The notes: a model not told the origin generated them from the sequence alone. Shown: positions 27,369 through 37,554, numbered from the stretch's first letter. The stretch: DNA of 64,000 nt from Pseudomonadota bacterium (GCA_023391335.1 JAEWBG010000098.1:1-64000), one strand, 5' to 3'. Made by a program: numbers and translations.

Positions 27369-28535
27369 CTAGAGCGCTCGAACAGCCAGCACGCCTTGGA
27401 TGCTGCGAAGTTGGTCGATGACGGCCTGCGAGACTGGGCCTTCAACGTCGATCAAGGTGTACGCCAGTTCCCCGCGCGACTTGTTCAGCAGATCCGCGAT
27501 GTTCAGCTTCGCCCCTGCCAATGCGGTCGAGATTTGACCAACCATGTTCGGCACGTTTTCGTTTGCGATGGCAATGCGCGTCGATCCAGCCGTGCGCGGC
27601 AGTATCGCTTCAGGGAAGTTGACCGAATTACGAATGTGCCCGTTTTCGAGATAGTCGCGCAGCGTGTCTGCCACCATGATGGCGCAATTCTCTTCGGCCT
27701 CGTTCGTCGACGCGCCGAGGTGAGGCAACGCGATCACCTTCGGGTGGTTCTTCAACTCGCGCGTCGGAAAGTCGCACACATACGCGCCGAGCTTGTTTGA
27801 GTTCAATCCCTCGAGAACTGCGGTGTCATCGACGATGCCGCTGCGAGCGAAGTTCAACACCACTCCGCCCTGCTTGAGTAGCTTGACTCGGTTGGCGTTG
27901 ACCAGATTGCGGGTCGCATCGAGCAATGGCACATGCACCGTCACCATATCGCTGCGGGAGAACAAATCATCGAGCGACAGTGCCTGCTCGACACCTGATG
28001 AAAGCTGCCACGCACGTTGCACGGTGATTTGCGGATCGAAACCCAGCACCTTCATCCCGAGTGCGTGCGCTGCGTTCGCCACCTCGACGCCGATTGCGCC
28101 GAGGCCGACCACACCGAGCGTGCGACCGGGGAGTTCGTATCCAACGTACTTCTTCTTGCCCTTCTCGACCTTCTCTTCGATCTCGTCGTCCGTTCCCTCG
28201 AGCGCGCGGGTGTATTCCCACGCCTGGCAGATATTGCGAGCGGCCAGGAAAAGGCTCGCGATCACCAGCTCTTTGACCGCGTTCGCGTTCGCGCCGGGCG
28301 CATTGAACACCGGCACGCCGCGCTGCGACATCTTCTTGACCGGTATGTTGTTGGTGCCCGCTCCGGCGCGACCGATCGCTCTCACGCTCGCGGGAATCTC
28401 CATCTCGTGCATATCGGCCGAACGCAACATGATGGCATCAGGGTGGCCGATCTCGGAGGCGATCTCGTAACGATCGCGTGGCAATCGCTCGAGCCCACGA
28501 ACGGAGATGTTATTGAGCGTGAGAATTTTGAACAT
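27369..28535 (-). CDS. serA: D-3-phosphoglycerate dehydrogenase with ACT domain
   Basis: SerA is the first enzyme of serine synthesis. The 388-residue short form has GRAGAGTNNIPV, the NAD-binding GVVGLGAIGVEVANAA, the catalytic Arg in NFARSGIVDD and catalytic His in LPHLGASTNEAEEN. A C-terminal ACT domain (about 315-388) probably senses serine. An insert rich in Lys/Glu (EEKVEKGKKKY) precedes the nucleotide-binding domain. It sits between serC and pheA, joining serine and aromatic synthesis in one transcription direction. Confidence 0.94.
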   Translation of the reverse strand: MFKILTLNNISVRGLERLPRDRYEIASEIGHPDAIMLRSADMHEMEIPASVRAIGRAGAGTNNIPVKKMSQRGVPVFNAPGANANAVKELVIASLFLAARNICQAWEYTRALEGTDDEIEEKVEKGKKKYVGYELPGRTLGVVGLGAIGVEVANAAHALGMKVLGFDPQITVQRAWQLSSGVEQALSLDDLFSRSDMVTVHVPLLDATRNLVNANRVKLLKQGGVVLNFARSGIVDDTAVLEGLNSNKLGAYVCDFPTRELKNHPKVIALPHLGASTNEAEENCAIMVADTLRDYLENGHIRNSVNFPEAILPRTAGSTRIAIANENVPNMVGQISTALAGAKLNIADLLNKSRGELAYTLIDVEGPVSQAVIDQLRSIQGVLAVRAL

Positions 28536-28584
28536 AGGTAGTGACTAGTGACTCGCGGATTGTGACTGGACGGAACGCTTGGCT

Positions 28585-29661
28585 TTAAGCCTTGGTGCGC
28601 TCGAACTCTCTCATGAAGCTCACCAACGCTTGCACGCCATCAAGTCCCATCGCGTTGTACAAGCTCGCACGCATGCCCCCGACGGATCGGTGTCCGCCGA
28701 GTGTCACAAGACCGGCCTTCTTTGCTTCTTCAAGGAAGGTCTTGTCCAACTCCGGCTTGGCCAACGTAAATGGCACATTCATCCAAGAGCGCGCGTCCTT
28801 CGCGACCGGATTCTTATAGAACGACGAGCCGTCGATGGCGGAATACAGCAACTCGGCCTTGGCACGATTGCGCTCTTCCATGCCCTTCAATCCGCCCTGA
28901 CGCTTCAACCACTGGAATACCAATCCTGCGATGTACCACGCGTAAGTCGGCGGCGTATTGAGCATCGAGCCGTCCTTCGCCATCGCGGTGAAGTCCATGA
29001 ATGCGGGCGTGCCCTTGCGAGCCTTGCCCAGCAAATCATCGCGCACGATGACGACGGTTAGGCCCGACGGGCCGATGTTCTTCTGGGCCCCGGCGTAAAT
29101 CAAAGCAAACTTCGACACGTCGATGGGCCGAGACAGAATGTTCGACGACATATCTGCAACGAGCGGCACGTTCCCGACGTTCGGCACGAAATGGAATTCC
29201 ACGCCACCGATGGTTTCGTTCGGTGTGTAGTGCACATACGCTGCATTCGGAGTGAGCTTCCATGAAGACTCGGCAGGAATGCTTGTGTAAGGAGCCCCGG
29301 CATCAGCAGCGACGTTCACGTTCGCGAAATTCTTGGCCTCGCCGATTGCCTTCTTCGACCATGCACCCGTATTGATGTAATCGACGGTGCTTTCAGGCGC
29401 CGTGAGATTCATAGGGATGCCAGCGAATTGGGCGGTAGCGCCGCCCTGAAGGAACAACACCTTGTAGTTCGCAGGAATCGCGAGTAACTCCCTCAGATCC
29501 GCTTCAGCTTGTTCGGCGATCGAGATGAACTGCTTGCCGCGATGGCTCATCTCCATGACCGACATGCCCGCGCCATGCCAATCAAGCATCTCATCGCGAG
29601 CTTGTTCGAGAACCTCTTGCGGGAGGGCAGCAGGACCGGGGCTAAAGTTGTAGACGCGCAT
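28585..29661 (-). CDS. serC: phosphoserine aminotransferase
   Basis: SerC converts 3-phosphohydroxypyruvate and glutamate to phosphoserine, and also serves pyridoxal phosphate synthesis. The 358-residue protein starts VYNFSPGPAALPQEVL, has FLQGGATAQFAGIPMNL for cofactor binding, the lysine in YAGAQKNIGPSGLTVVIV, and ends with the RASLYNAMGLDGVQALVSFM segment. It follows gyrA by 72 bp. The flanking spacers (28536-28584 and 29662-29733) contain short GTGACT- and GTGAGA-type low-complexity words. Confidence 0.96.
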   Translation of the reverse strand: MRVYNFSPGPAALPQEVLEQARDEMLDWHGAGMSVMEMSHRGKQFISIAEQAEADLRELLAIPANYKVLFLQGGATAQFAGIPMNLTAPESTVDYINTGAWSKKAIGEAKNFANVNVAADAGAPYTSIPAESSWKLTPNAAYVHYTPNETIGGVEFHFVPNVGNVPLVADMSSNILSRPIDVSKFALIYAGAQKNIGPSGLTVVIVRDDLLGKARKGTPAFMDFTAMAKDGSMLNTPPTYAWYIAGLVFQWLKRQGGLKGMEERNRAKAELLYSAIDGSSFYKNPVAKDARSWMNVPFTLAKPELDKTFLEEAKKAGLVTLGGHRSVGGMRASLYNAMGLDGVQALVSFMREFERTKA

Positions 29662-29733
29662 TTGAGTCAGTAATGAGGTGATGCAGTGAGAAAGTGAAAA
29701 ATGTTGCTAACGCCGAATGTTGAAGCTGCGCCG

Positions 29734-32343
29734 CTACTCGACCGATGGGGCAGAATCATCCGACACTGATACTTCGCCGGCTTCGCCATCTGAGCCCTCG
29801 GCGCCTTCCGCACCTTCGGAGACGATGCGTTCCAGTCCTACCAACCGGTCGCCTTCGTCGAGACGAATCAATCGCACCCCTTGCGTGTTCCGGCCTTGCA
29901 CGGAAACGTCATGAACCGGCGTCCGCACGAGCGTTCCGCTAGAGCTGATCAACATGATCTCGTCGTCCGGCTTGATTTGCAGCGCACCGACCATCTTGCC
30001 ATTGCGTTCACTGGTCTGAAGTGCAATGACACCTTGGCCGCCACGCCCGTGGACTGGATATTCCTCGACCGGAGTCAGCTTGCCGTAGCCATTTGCTGAC
30101 GCGGTCAAAATCATCCCGTTTTCGTTCAACGTGATGAGCGAGATCACTTCCTCGCCCTCAGGCAGACGGATACCGCGGACACCCGCAGCGGTACGTCCCA
30201 TAGGACGCACATCGTTCTCGTCGAAGCGGATCGCTTTGCCTTCGCTCGAGCACAACAGAATCTGCCTGCTGCCATCGGTGATATCGACACCGACGAGGCG
30301 ATCGCCTGCTTCTAGTTCAATAGCAATGATGCCGGCCGTGCGCGGACGCGAGAACGCGTCGAGTGAAGTCTTCTTCACGGTGCCCATCGCGGTCGCCATG
30401 AACACGAATTTGTTCTCTTCGAATTCGTGAATCGGGACGACCGCATTGATGCGCTCGCCTTCTTGCAGCGGTAGCAAATTCACGATCGGTTTGCCGCGTG
30501 AACCGCGGCTTGCTTGCGGAAGCTGATAAACCTTGAGCCAGTACATCTTTCCGGCGCTGGAGAAGCACAGGAGTGTGTCGTGGGTGTTCGCGACGAACAG
30601 CTTGTCGATGAAGTCTTCGTCTTTAACCGACGTGGCGGCTTTGCCGCGACCGCCGCGACGCTGCGCTTGATATGCAGTCACCGGCTGCGCCTTCGCATAC
30701 CCACCGTGCGAAAGCGTCACGACGACATCTTGCTGCTCGATTAGATCTTCAATGGTCAGATCGGAGTGATCTTGGACGATCTCCGTGCGGCGCTTATCGC
30801 CATACTTGGCACGGATATCTTCCAGCTCGGCACGGATCACGCTGAGCAGACGCTCCGGGCGCGCGAGAATGTCGCTGAGATCTTGGATCTGCACGAGCAG
30901 TTCTTGGAACTCCTGCCAAATCTTGTCTTGCTCAAGGCCCGTGAGTCGATGAAGACGTAGTTCCAGGATCGCTTGCGCCTGAACCTCGGAGAGCCGATAG
31001 CCATCGGCTTTAAGACCAAACTCATCGGTCAACCCATCGGGCCTTGCGTCCACATTGCCGGCGCGCGCCAACATTTCGGGCACCGCACCGGATGGCCACA
31101 TGCGACCCATCAACGCAACCTTCGCCTCGGCCGGGGTGGGCGATGCTTTGATGACCGCGATCACCTCATCGATGTTTGCGAGCGCAACGGCCTGGCCTTC
31201 CAGAATGTGAGCGCGTTCGCGAGCCTTGCGCAGATCGAAAATCGTGCGGCGAGTGACGACCTCACGACGGTGACGCAGGAATGCCTCGAGCATCTCCTTC
31301 AGATTGAGCAGCTTCGGCTGGCCCTCGTGTAGAGCGACCATGTTGATGCCGAACACCGATTCCATGGGCGTGTGCTTGAAGAGCTTGTTCAGCACGATAT
31401 CTGCGACTTCGCCGCGCTTCAGCTCGATCACGACCCGCATTCCATCCTTGTCGGATTCGTCGCGCAGACCATCGCTTGCGATGCCCTCGACGATCTTTTC
31501 GCGAACTAATTCGGCAATGCGCTCGAGCAACCGCGCCTTGTTCACCTGGTACGGCAGCTCAGTGATGATGATCGCCTGGCGGCCTTTGTCGTCCTCTTCG
31601 ATCGTGGTGCGCGCGCGCACATAGAGCCGGCCTCGGCCCGTCAAATAAGCGGATGCGATTTCCTGCGAGCCGTTGATAATGCCGGCGGTCGGAAAGTCCG
31701 GCCCCGGAACGTGCTGCATGAGTCCGCCGATCGAGATGTTGGGATCGTCGATGAGCGCGATACAGGCGGTCACGACTTCGCTCAAGTTATGCGGCGGGAT
31801 ATTCGTCGCCATGCCCACCGCGATGCCCGAAGCGCCGTTGACGAGCAGATTCGGAACCCGAGTCGGTAGAACGACAGGCTCTTGTTCCTTGCCGTCGTAG
31901 TTGTCGACGAAATCGACCGTTTCTTTGTCGATGTCCGCGAGCAGCTCGGAAGCGAGCGCAGTCATGCGGCACTCGGTGTAACGCTGAGCCGCAGGAGGAT
32001 CGCCGTCCACCGAACCGAAATTGCCTTGGCCGTCGACGAGCAGATAGCGCATCGAGAACGGCTGGGCCAATCGCACCAATGCGTCGTAAATCGCCGAGTC
32101 GCCGTGCGGATGGTATTTACCCATCACGTCACCGACGACGCGCGCGCACTTCACATAGGGGCGCGAATAGACGTTATTGCTCTCCTGCATCGCGAAGAGG
32201 ATGCGGCGGTGAACCGGCTTTAAGCCGTCGCGGACATCCGGCAGTGCACGGCCGACGATCACGCTCATCGCATAATCGAGATACGACTGGCGCATCTCGT
32301 CTTCGAGATTGACGTGCAGAATTTCGCGCGCTATTTCAGCCAT
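29734..32343 (-). CDS. gyrA: DNA gyrase subunit A
   Basis: GyrA cuts and rejoins DNA in the gyrase A2B2 complex. The 869-residue protein has [19 protein letters not shown], the quinolone-region segment [19 protein letters not shown] with the susceptible-type Ser and Asp, and the catalytic Tyr in [10 protein letters not shown] coiled-coil tower follows, then the C-terminal beta-pinwheel with the GyrA-box-like QRRGGRGK, and an acidic tail. Start ATG 32343 ([11 protein letters not shown]) is conserved; the frame continues upstream without homology. Confidence 0.97.
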   Translation of the reverse strand: MAEIAREILHVNLEDEMRQSYLDYAMSVIVGRALPDVRDGLKPVHRRILFAMQESNNVYSRPYVKCARVVGDVMGKYHPHGDSAIYDALVRLAQPFSMRYLLVDGQGNFGSVDGDPPAAQRYTECRMTALASELLADIDKETVDFVDNYDGKEQEPVVLPTRVPNLLVNGASGIAVGMATNIPPHNLSEVVTACIALIDDPNISIGGLMQHVPGPDFPTAGIINGSQEIASAYLTGRGRLYVRARTTIEEDDKGRQAIIITELPYQVNKARLLERIAELVREKIVEGIASDGLRDESDKDGMRVVIELKRGEVADIVLNKLFKHTPMESVFGINMVALHEGQPKLLNLKEMLEAFLRHRREVVTRRTIFDLRKARERAHILEGQAVALANIDEVIAVIKASPTPAEAKVALMGRMWPSGAVPEMLARAGNVDARPDGLTDEFGLKADGYRLSEVQAQAILELRLHRLTGLEQDKIWQEFQELLVQIQDLSDILARPERLLSVIRAELEDIRAKYGDKRRTEIVQDHSDLTIEDLIEQQDVVVTLSHGGYAKAQPVTAYQAQRRGGRGKAATSVKDEDFIDKLFVANTHDTLLCFSSAGKMYWLKVYQLPQASRGSRGKPIVNLLPLQEGERINAVVPIHEFEENKFVFMATAMGTVKKTSLDAFSRPRTAGIIAIELEAGDRLVGVDITDGSRQILLCSSEGKAIRFDENDVRPMGRTAAGVRGIRLPEGEEVISLITLNENGMILTASANGYGKLTPVEEYPVHGRGGQGVIALQTSERNGKMVGALQIKPDDEIMLISSSGTLVRTPVHDVSVQGRNTQGVRLIRLDEGDRLVGLERIVSEGAEGAEGSDGEAGEVSVSDDSAPSVE

Positions 32344-32551
32344 GCAGCGTTCGTTTCGACTCGAGTTCCGAGTGTTTGGGAGCGGCTTTCGACGCGGCTT
32401 TGGTGCTCGCGTCTGCAGCCGTTTTCTGGCCAGCGCACTCTTGCGAATGGCTGGGCGGTGAAGTGGCAAATTCTAGCACAGCGAAGCGCCCGACCGAACC
32501 TTCCGATCAGCCCACAAGCTATACTTCGCGCCGCGCTGGACACCCCATTTC

Positions 32552-33757
32552 ATGCAACACATCGACACGCTCATCGCGGCTCGCTGGATCATCCCGATCG
32601 AACCCGCCGAGCACATCCTCGAGCACCACGCGATTGCGATCCACCAAGGCCAAATCCTTGCTGTGGGCCCTGCGACCGAGCTCGAGGAGCGCTTTTCTCC
32701 GACAGAAAGGGTCGATCGATCTCATCACATTCTATTGCCGGGCCTGGTCAACGCCGATGCCCAGACATCGCGGAGCCTGCTGCCAGCGGGCACAGGAGAA
32801 GATCTCTGGACCGACGCTGACTTCGTGCGCGACAGCGTAGAGCTGTCGATCGCACGCATGCTGATGGCCGGGGTAACTTGCTTCGCCGACGGCTCGTTAT
32901 TTCCCGAGATTGTCGCGGAAGCCGCATCGTCCGCATCGATGCGCACTTGCATCGGGCTGCCGGTGCACGATCGCCCGAATGCATGGGCCGATTCCGCAAA
33001 CACCGCATTGACCAAGGGACTCGAGCTCCACGACGAATATCGCAGCGATCCCCTGATCACCACTCATTTTGCGCCGACGAGCGAGCTGTGCGACGAGACC
33101 CTCGCTCGCGTTCGTCGCGCCGCCGACGAACTGGAACTTCCAGTCGCGTTTCGGTTTACGGATTCCGGACACGGCGAAACCGCCGGAGCACGGCTCGAGC
33201 GGCTTGGGCTTCTCTCCGCGCTGTTGATTGCCGTCAATCCGCAGGATCTGAATCGAACCGAACTCGAGCGGCTCGCACGAGTGGGCGCGAACGTCGTGTG
33301 CTGTTCTGGATTGGAGCGACTCATCCACGATTTCCGCACGCACGGACTGAATGTCGCGGCCGGCGCGGGCAATACATTTAGACAGGACGTGCTGGAAATG
33401 TCGCGCGCTCCTCGGTGCTCGATGCGCGTCGCGAGCGTTCCCGCGCTCGAATGGCTGCGGATCATCACCTTGAATGGCGCACACGCGCTCGGACTGGACG
33501 ACGTGACGGGATCACTCATGCCTGGGAAATGGGCCGACATTTGCTGCATCGACTTGAGCGACGTCTATGCGCAGCCGATGTACGACGTCGCGACCCACGT
33601 CACGGACTATGCACACCGCGATCAAGTGAGCGACGTATGGATTGCCGGACGCCGCTTGGTCCGCGACCGTCAACTTGCTCGCATCGACCTACCCGATGTG
33701 CTTTCGCGCGTGGAGCGCTGGCGGGCCCGCATTTCAGGAACGAATCCGCATGACTGA
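32552..33757 (+). CDS. amidohydrolase-fold (MtaD/TrzA-type) protein lacking metal ligands
   Basis: The 401-residue protein aligns from end to end with the TRZ/ATZ/MtaD deaminases found before ubiG in Pseudomonas, e.g. ILLPGLVNA, AGVTCFAD, TLNGAHALGLDDVTGSL and PGKWADI. Every expected metal or catalytic site is changed: the HxH after PGLVNA is D69-A-Q71; HxHET is FRFTD (200-204); the Ala-Val-His ligand is N229; the GTDG Asp is G273; HAPYT is FAPTS. About 16 residues are also missing after the first motif. The ORF is intact and overlaps ubiG by 8 bp, so it is probably translated but not a metallo-deaminase. Confidence 0.85.
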   Translation: MQHIDTLIAARWIIPIEPAEHILEHHAIAIHQGQILAVGPATELEERFSPTERVDRSHHILLPGLVNADAQTSRSLLPAGTGEDLWTDADFVRDSVELSIARMLMAGVTCFADGSLFPEIVAEAASSASMRTCIGLPVHDRPNAWADSANTALTKGLELHDEYRSDPLITTHFAPTSELCDETLARVRRAADELELPVAFRFTDSGHGETAGARLERLGLLSALLIAVNPQDLNRTELERLARVGANVVCCSGLERLIHDFRTHGLNVAAGAGNTFRQDVLEMSRAPRCSMRVASVPALEWLRIITLNGAHALGLDDVTGSLMPGKWADICCIDLSDVYAQPMYDVATHVTDYAHRDQVSDVWIAGRRLVRDRQLARIDLPDVLSRVERWRARISGTNPHD

Positions 33758-34460
33758 TACGGCGAATCACGACCCCGCAGAGCTCGCCCGCTTCGACCGC
33801 ACTGCGCAGCGTTGGTGGGACCCGGCCGGCGAATTCAGGCCGCTTCACGTACTCAATCCCGTGCGGCTCGCGTACGTGATCGAACGCAGCGGCGGATTGC
33901 GCGGCAAACGCGTCCTCGATATCGGCTGCGGCGGCGGCCTGCTCAGCGAAGCCATGGCTCAGGCGGGTGCCGATGTCACAGGGATCGATCTGGCTCCCAT
34001 GACGATCGAGGTCGCTCAGCTGCACGCGCTAACGACGAATCACAAGATCAACTACATCAGACGGTCCGCAGAGGCGCATGCCGCAGTTACGACTGAACCG
34101 TACGACGTCGTCGTGTGCATGGAGATGCTCGAACACGTCCCAGAGCCGATCAGCGTGCTGCGTGCGATGCGTTCTTTGGTGCGCCCCACCGGACATGCAT
34201 TTCTCTCGACGTTGAATCGCAACTTGAAATCTTTCCTGCTTGCGATCGTCGGCGCGGAGTACGTACTGAATTTGCTACCCAAAGGCACCCACACGTACGA
34301 GCGCTTCATCAAACCTGCGGAGCTCGCGCGATGGGCACGCTCCGCTGAACTCGACGTTCAGGATATCTCCGGCCTGCACTATGACGCACTGTCGCAGACA
34401 GCGAAACAAAGTGCAGACGTCAGTGTGAACTACATGATGCATTTGACCCCGGCGAGCTAA
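33750..34460 (+). CDS. ubiG: ubiquinone biosynthesis O-methyltransferase
   Basis: UbiG performs both O-methylations in ubiquinone synthesis. The 236-residue protein has the N-terminal FDRTAQRWWDPAGEFRPLH segment, the SAM-binding VLDIGCGGGLLSEAMA, the acidic second motif in VTGIDLAP, CMEMLEHVPEP and the family's membrane-associated loop around YVLNLLPKGTHTYERFIKP. ATG 33750 overlaps the end of the preceding gene by 8 bp, implying translational coupling. Confidence 0.96.
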   Translation: MTDTANHDPAELARFDRTAQRWWDPAGEFRPLHVLNPVRLAYVIERSGGLRGKRVLDIGCGGGLLSEAMAQAGADVTGIDLAPMTIEVAQLHALTTNHKINYIRRSAEAHAAVTTEPYDVVVCMEMLEHVPEPISVLRAMRSLVRPTGHAFLSTLNRNLKSFLLAIVGAEYVLNLLPKGTHTYERFIKPAELARWARSAELDVQDISGLHYDALSQTAKQSADVSVNYMMHLTPAS

Positions 34461-34462
34461 GC

Positions 34463-35761
34463 GTGAGCTCATCCTTTCTTATCGTTGCTGCTGTCGGACT
34501 GATATTGGGTCTGATCATTGGCGGGCTGTTCGTTGCCTTTCAGCAGCGCCGTCGCACTCAGGAGCTGCACGTCGAACTCGCCGTATTGCGAGCGCAGGTC
34601 AAAGCCGAAGAGCAACTCGAGCGAGAGCGGCAAGATTCCCTAGAACGCGCGATGCAGCGGATTCAAAGTTCGTTCGACGCGGTTGCGGGCGCATCGTTGC
34701 GAACCAATAGCGAGCTGTTTCTGCAGCTTGCCCGCGAGCACTTGTCGCAACATCAACAATCCGCTGTCGGCGCCCTCACTGAACGCGAGAAAGCAATCGA
34801 AGCGATGCTGATGCCGATTCGCGAGACGCTCGCGAAGACCGAACAGCAGATGTTGCGCATCGAAAAAGAACGCGCCGAAACGTTCGGCAGTTTGAAAGCG
34901 TCGTTGGAATCGGTGGCACTGGGCCAGCAGGCATTGCAGCGAGAAACGCGCACGCTCGTGAATGCGTTGCGACGCCCGGAAGTGCGTGGCCAATGGGGCG
35001 AGATGACGTTGCGTCGACTCGCTGAACTCGCCGGCATGGTCGAGCACTGCGATTTCGCCGAACAAGTTCATGTGCGCGTCGCCGAGGGCAATCTGCGTCC
35101 CGACATGATCGTCCACATGCCCGACGGGCGCGATCTAATCGTGGATGTGAAGACTCCGCTCGATGCTTACTTGGATTCGGTAGATGCAACGACGGACGAG
35201 CAGCGTGCAATCGCATTGCGGCGTCACGCGAATGCGATCGCCGAACGAGTAAAGCAACTGGGCGCCAAGAGCTACTGGAGTCAGTTCGAGAAAAGTCCGG
35301 ACTTCGTCATTCTGTTCATACCGGGCGATCAGTTCTTATCGGCCGCACTCGCGGAATCGCCGAACTTGCTCGAAGACGCGATCCGACAAGACGTGATCAT
35401 CGCCACCCCGTCGAGCTTCGTGGCGTTATTGAAGGCGGTCGCCTACGGCTGGCGGCAAATGGCGCTCGCGCAAAATGCGGAGACGATCCGGACATTGGCC
35501 GAGGATTTATACAAGCGCTTGGCGGTGTTCGCCGGGCATTTGAGCAAAGTCGGCCGCAACTTGAGCAGCAGCGTGGAATCTTTCAACAGTGCTGTCGGTT
35601 CGCTCGAACGTCAGGTCCTACCCGGCGCTCGCAAATTCACCGAACTCGGCGTCCGTCCTGAGCGTCAGATCGAAGTGATTGACCCGATCGACAAGCTTGC
35701 TCGCGAGCCGCAGGCATCGAAGGCAGAAGACGCAACACAAAACGCACAAAGAGAGATATAG
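34463..35761 (+). CDS. rmuC: DNA recombination protein RmuC
   Basis: RmuC limits inversions at short inverted repeats in E. coli. The 432-residue protein has an N-terminal membrane helix (about 5-26), a long coiled-coil region to about 160 and the RmuC nuclease-like domain with RRPEVRGQWGEMTLRRLAEL, VDVKTPLDAYLDS and FVILFIPGDQFLSAAL. GTG 34463 starts two bases after ubiG. The last 11 residues (EDATQNAQREI) are encoded by the left arm of the inverted low-complexity element at 35729-35891. Confidence 0.93.
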   Translation: MSSSFLIVAAVGLILGLIIGGLFVAFQQRRRTQELHVELAVLRAQVKAEEQLERERQDSLERAMQRIQSSFDAVAGASLRTNSELFLQLAREHLSQHQQSAVGALTEREKAIEAMLMPIRETLAKTEQQMLRIEKERAETFGSLKASLESVALGQQALQRETRTLVNALRRPEVRGQWGEMTLRRLAELAGMVEHCDFAEQVHVRVAEGNLRPDMIVHMPDGRDLIVDVKTPLDAYLDSVDATTDEQRAIALRRHANAIAERVKQLGAKSYWSQFEKSPDFVILFIPGDQFLSAALAESPNLLEDAIRQDVIIATPSSFVALLKAVAYGWRQMALAQNAETIRTLAEDLYKRLAVFAGHLSKVGRNLSSSVESFNSAVGSLERQVLPGARKFTELGVRPERQIEVIDPIDKLAREPQASKAEDATQNAQREI

Positions 35762-35891
35762 ATAAGCCCAGCAATGAGATGCGAACCAACGTACCGAGTG
35801 GGTGCAGATCCAGAGGCACCCGTATCGGAAAGTGTTCGAGTTCATTTTTGATCAGCCTTGATTTTTGTCTTTGCGTGCTTTGTGTTGCGTC
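35729..35891. repeat. inverted GACGCAACACAAA-type element overlapping the rmuC 3' end
   Basis: The left arm starts GACGCAACACAAAACGCACA at 35729 and supplies the final rmuC codons and stop. The right arm (about 35861-35891) ends TGCTTTGTGTTGCGTC. The outermost 13 bases pair perfectly and the rest imperfectly. The roughly 100-bp interior has no clear gene. The vocabulary (units near CTTTGTGTT) resembles the elements at 20.6 and 39.1 kb. Confidence 0.75.
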
Positions 35892-35907
35892 CGGCTCCCT
35901 TTATCCA

Positions 35908-36756
35908 GTGACCACATACCCCTCACAACTCGACGCCTCCACAGTGAACCGCGCGGCGCCGCCCGGCTCCATGCGGTATTTCGCATGTCTATACGCGCCG
36001 GAAGAAGTACGCGATGTAATGCTCGCGCTCTACGCCATCGACGCGGAAATTCGCGAGTCCGCCCAGAGCGTCAACCACGACGTCGCGCACACCCGCCTGC
36101 AATGGTGGCGGGCTGAAGTCGATCGCCTGATCAACGCCAACGCGCAACATCCCGCGATGAAAATTCTGAGTGAGCAGACCTTCGTCCCTCGTTCGACATT
36201 CGCTCGCCTGCATGAACTACTCGCGGCGGCAGATATGGATCTGGCGCGAATGACGTACGCCACCGAGCCAGAGCTACGCGCTTACTGCTCGCGCGCTACC
36301 GGCGCGGTCGAGACGCTCATCGCCTCTGTGCTGATGCGAACCGAAACGCTGGATTCCGAAGTACAAACGTTCGCAAACACCATCGGCATTGGCGTGCGCA
36401 AAGCAGAGATCGTGCGCGACCTGCGCCAGGACGCATACGAAGGTCGCATCTATTTGCCGCTCGATGAGTTGCAGCGTCACTCCGTCGAACCCGAGCGTCT
36501 GCGCGACCGCGAAATCACGCCAGCGGTTCGGGAAGTGTTGAAGGAATTCCATGCGCGAGCGAATGCAGATCTCGCCGCGCCAGTGCCTTCGGTACATCGA
36601 CCCGCATTGACACCGCTGTTCGTGATCGCTGCGTTGCACGCACGTCTTTTGAACCGAGTCGCCAGAAGGAATTACGACGTCGCCACGGAGCGCGTCGAAC
36701 TCGGCCCGATCGAGAAGCCTTGGGCCGCGTGGAGAGCGGCCCGCAAGGCCTCTTGA
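35908..36756 (+). CDS. squalene/phytoene synthase family protein, NDUFAF6-like
   Basis: The protein of about 282 residues has the trans-isoprenyl-diphosphate-synthase fold signatures HTRLQWWRAEVDRL and IVRDLRQDAYEGRIYLP, the second aspartate motif (D-x3-D) with its RxYLP. The first aspartate-rich motif is weak: the place usually occupied by a DDxxD-like element reads LYAIDAEIRESA. This resembles the NDUFAF6 group, whose members act in complex I assembly rather than prenyl condensation. GTG 35908 is a tentative start (GTG 35944 and ATG 35971 are alternatives), and the preceding inverted element blurs the 5' end. Confidence 0.75.
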   Translation: MTTYPSQLDASTVNRAAPPGSMRYFACLYAPEEVRDVMLALYAIDAEIRESAQSVNHDVAHTRLQWWRAEVDRLINANAQHPAMKILSEQTFVPRSTFARLHELLAAADMDLARMTYATEPELRAYCSRATGAVETLIASVLMRTETLDSEVQTFANTIGIGVRKAEIVRDLRQDAYEGRIYLPLDELQRHSVEPERLRDREITPAVREVLKEFHARANADLAAPVPSVHRPALTPLFVIAALHARLLNRVARRNYDVATERVELGPIEKPWAAWRAARKAS

Positions 36757-36804
36757 GCAATCGATTCAAGTACACTCGCGCGCTCAGCAAAATCAGGCGC
36801 ACCC

Positions 36805-37554
36805 ATGATCGATCCACGCAACTACTCTCCTGCCCCCGATCTGTTAAAAAACCGCGTCGTTCTGATCACAGGTGCCAGCGATGGAATTGGTAAAGCGGTG
36901 GCACTCGCGGCGGCTGCGCACGGCGCCCAAGTGATTCTTCACGGGCGCAACGTGAAGCGCTTAGAAGCGGTGTACGACTCCATCATCGCGAGCGGCGCTC
37001 CGCGTCCATCGATTGCCCCCGTCGATTTCGAAAAGGCCGGCCCGAACGAATACGACCAGCTCGTCGAGGCTTTGGACAAGGAGTTCGGACGCTTGGACGT
37101 GCTTCTCCACAACGCAGGCATGCTCGGCGAGCGTGCGCCAATCGAACATCACGACGTCGCCAAGTGGATGCGTACGATGCACGTGAACGTCAATGCCCCT
37201 TTCATTCTGACGAAGTGCTGCTTGCCGCTGCTCAAACGCTCAGAAGACGCGTCGTTGATCTTCACGTCCAGCGGCGTCGTACCTCGGCCGCGTGCATTCT
37301 GGGGCGCTTATCTGGTTTCGAAATGGGCGAGCGACGGACTGATGCACATGCTGGCCGAAGAACTCGAAGGCAGCACGAAGATCCGCGTGAACAGCATCAA
37401 CCCCGGGAAGGTGCGTACCAATATGCGTCTACAAGCGTATCCGGCGGAAGACCGCTCGGCCCTGGCACCCCCCGAGTCGATCGTCGCTCCTTATTTGTAT
37501 CTGTTTGGGCCGGATAGTCAGGGCGTCAACGGCGAAACGGTTGACTGCCAATAG
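36805..37554 (+). CDS. yciK: YciK-type short-chain dehydrogenase/reductase
   Basis: The 249-residue SDR has the cofactor motif TGASDGIGKAV, a structural LLHNAG, a Ser in IFTSSGVV and the catalytic Tyr-x3-Lys as YLVSK, followed by NSINPGKVRTNMR. The YciK group often lies near ubiG in Pseudomonas and relatives, as here. Its substrate is not known. It starts at ATG 36805. Confidence 0.9.
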   Translation: MIDPRNYSPAPDLLKNRVVLITGASDGIGKAVALAAAAHGAQVILHGRNVKRLEAVYDSIIASGAPRPSIAPVDFEKAGPNEYDQLVEALDKEFGRLDVLLHNAGMLGERAPIEHHDVAKWMRTMHVNVNAPFILTKCCLPLLKRSEDASLIFTSSGVVPRPRAFWGAYLVSKWASDGLMHMLAEELEGSTKIRVNSINPGKVRTNMRLQAYPAEDRSALAPPESIVAPYLYLFGPDSQGVNGETVDCQ

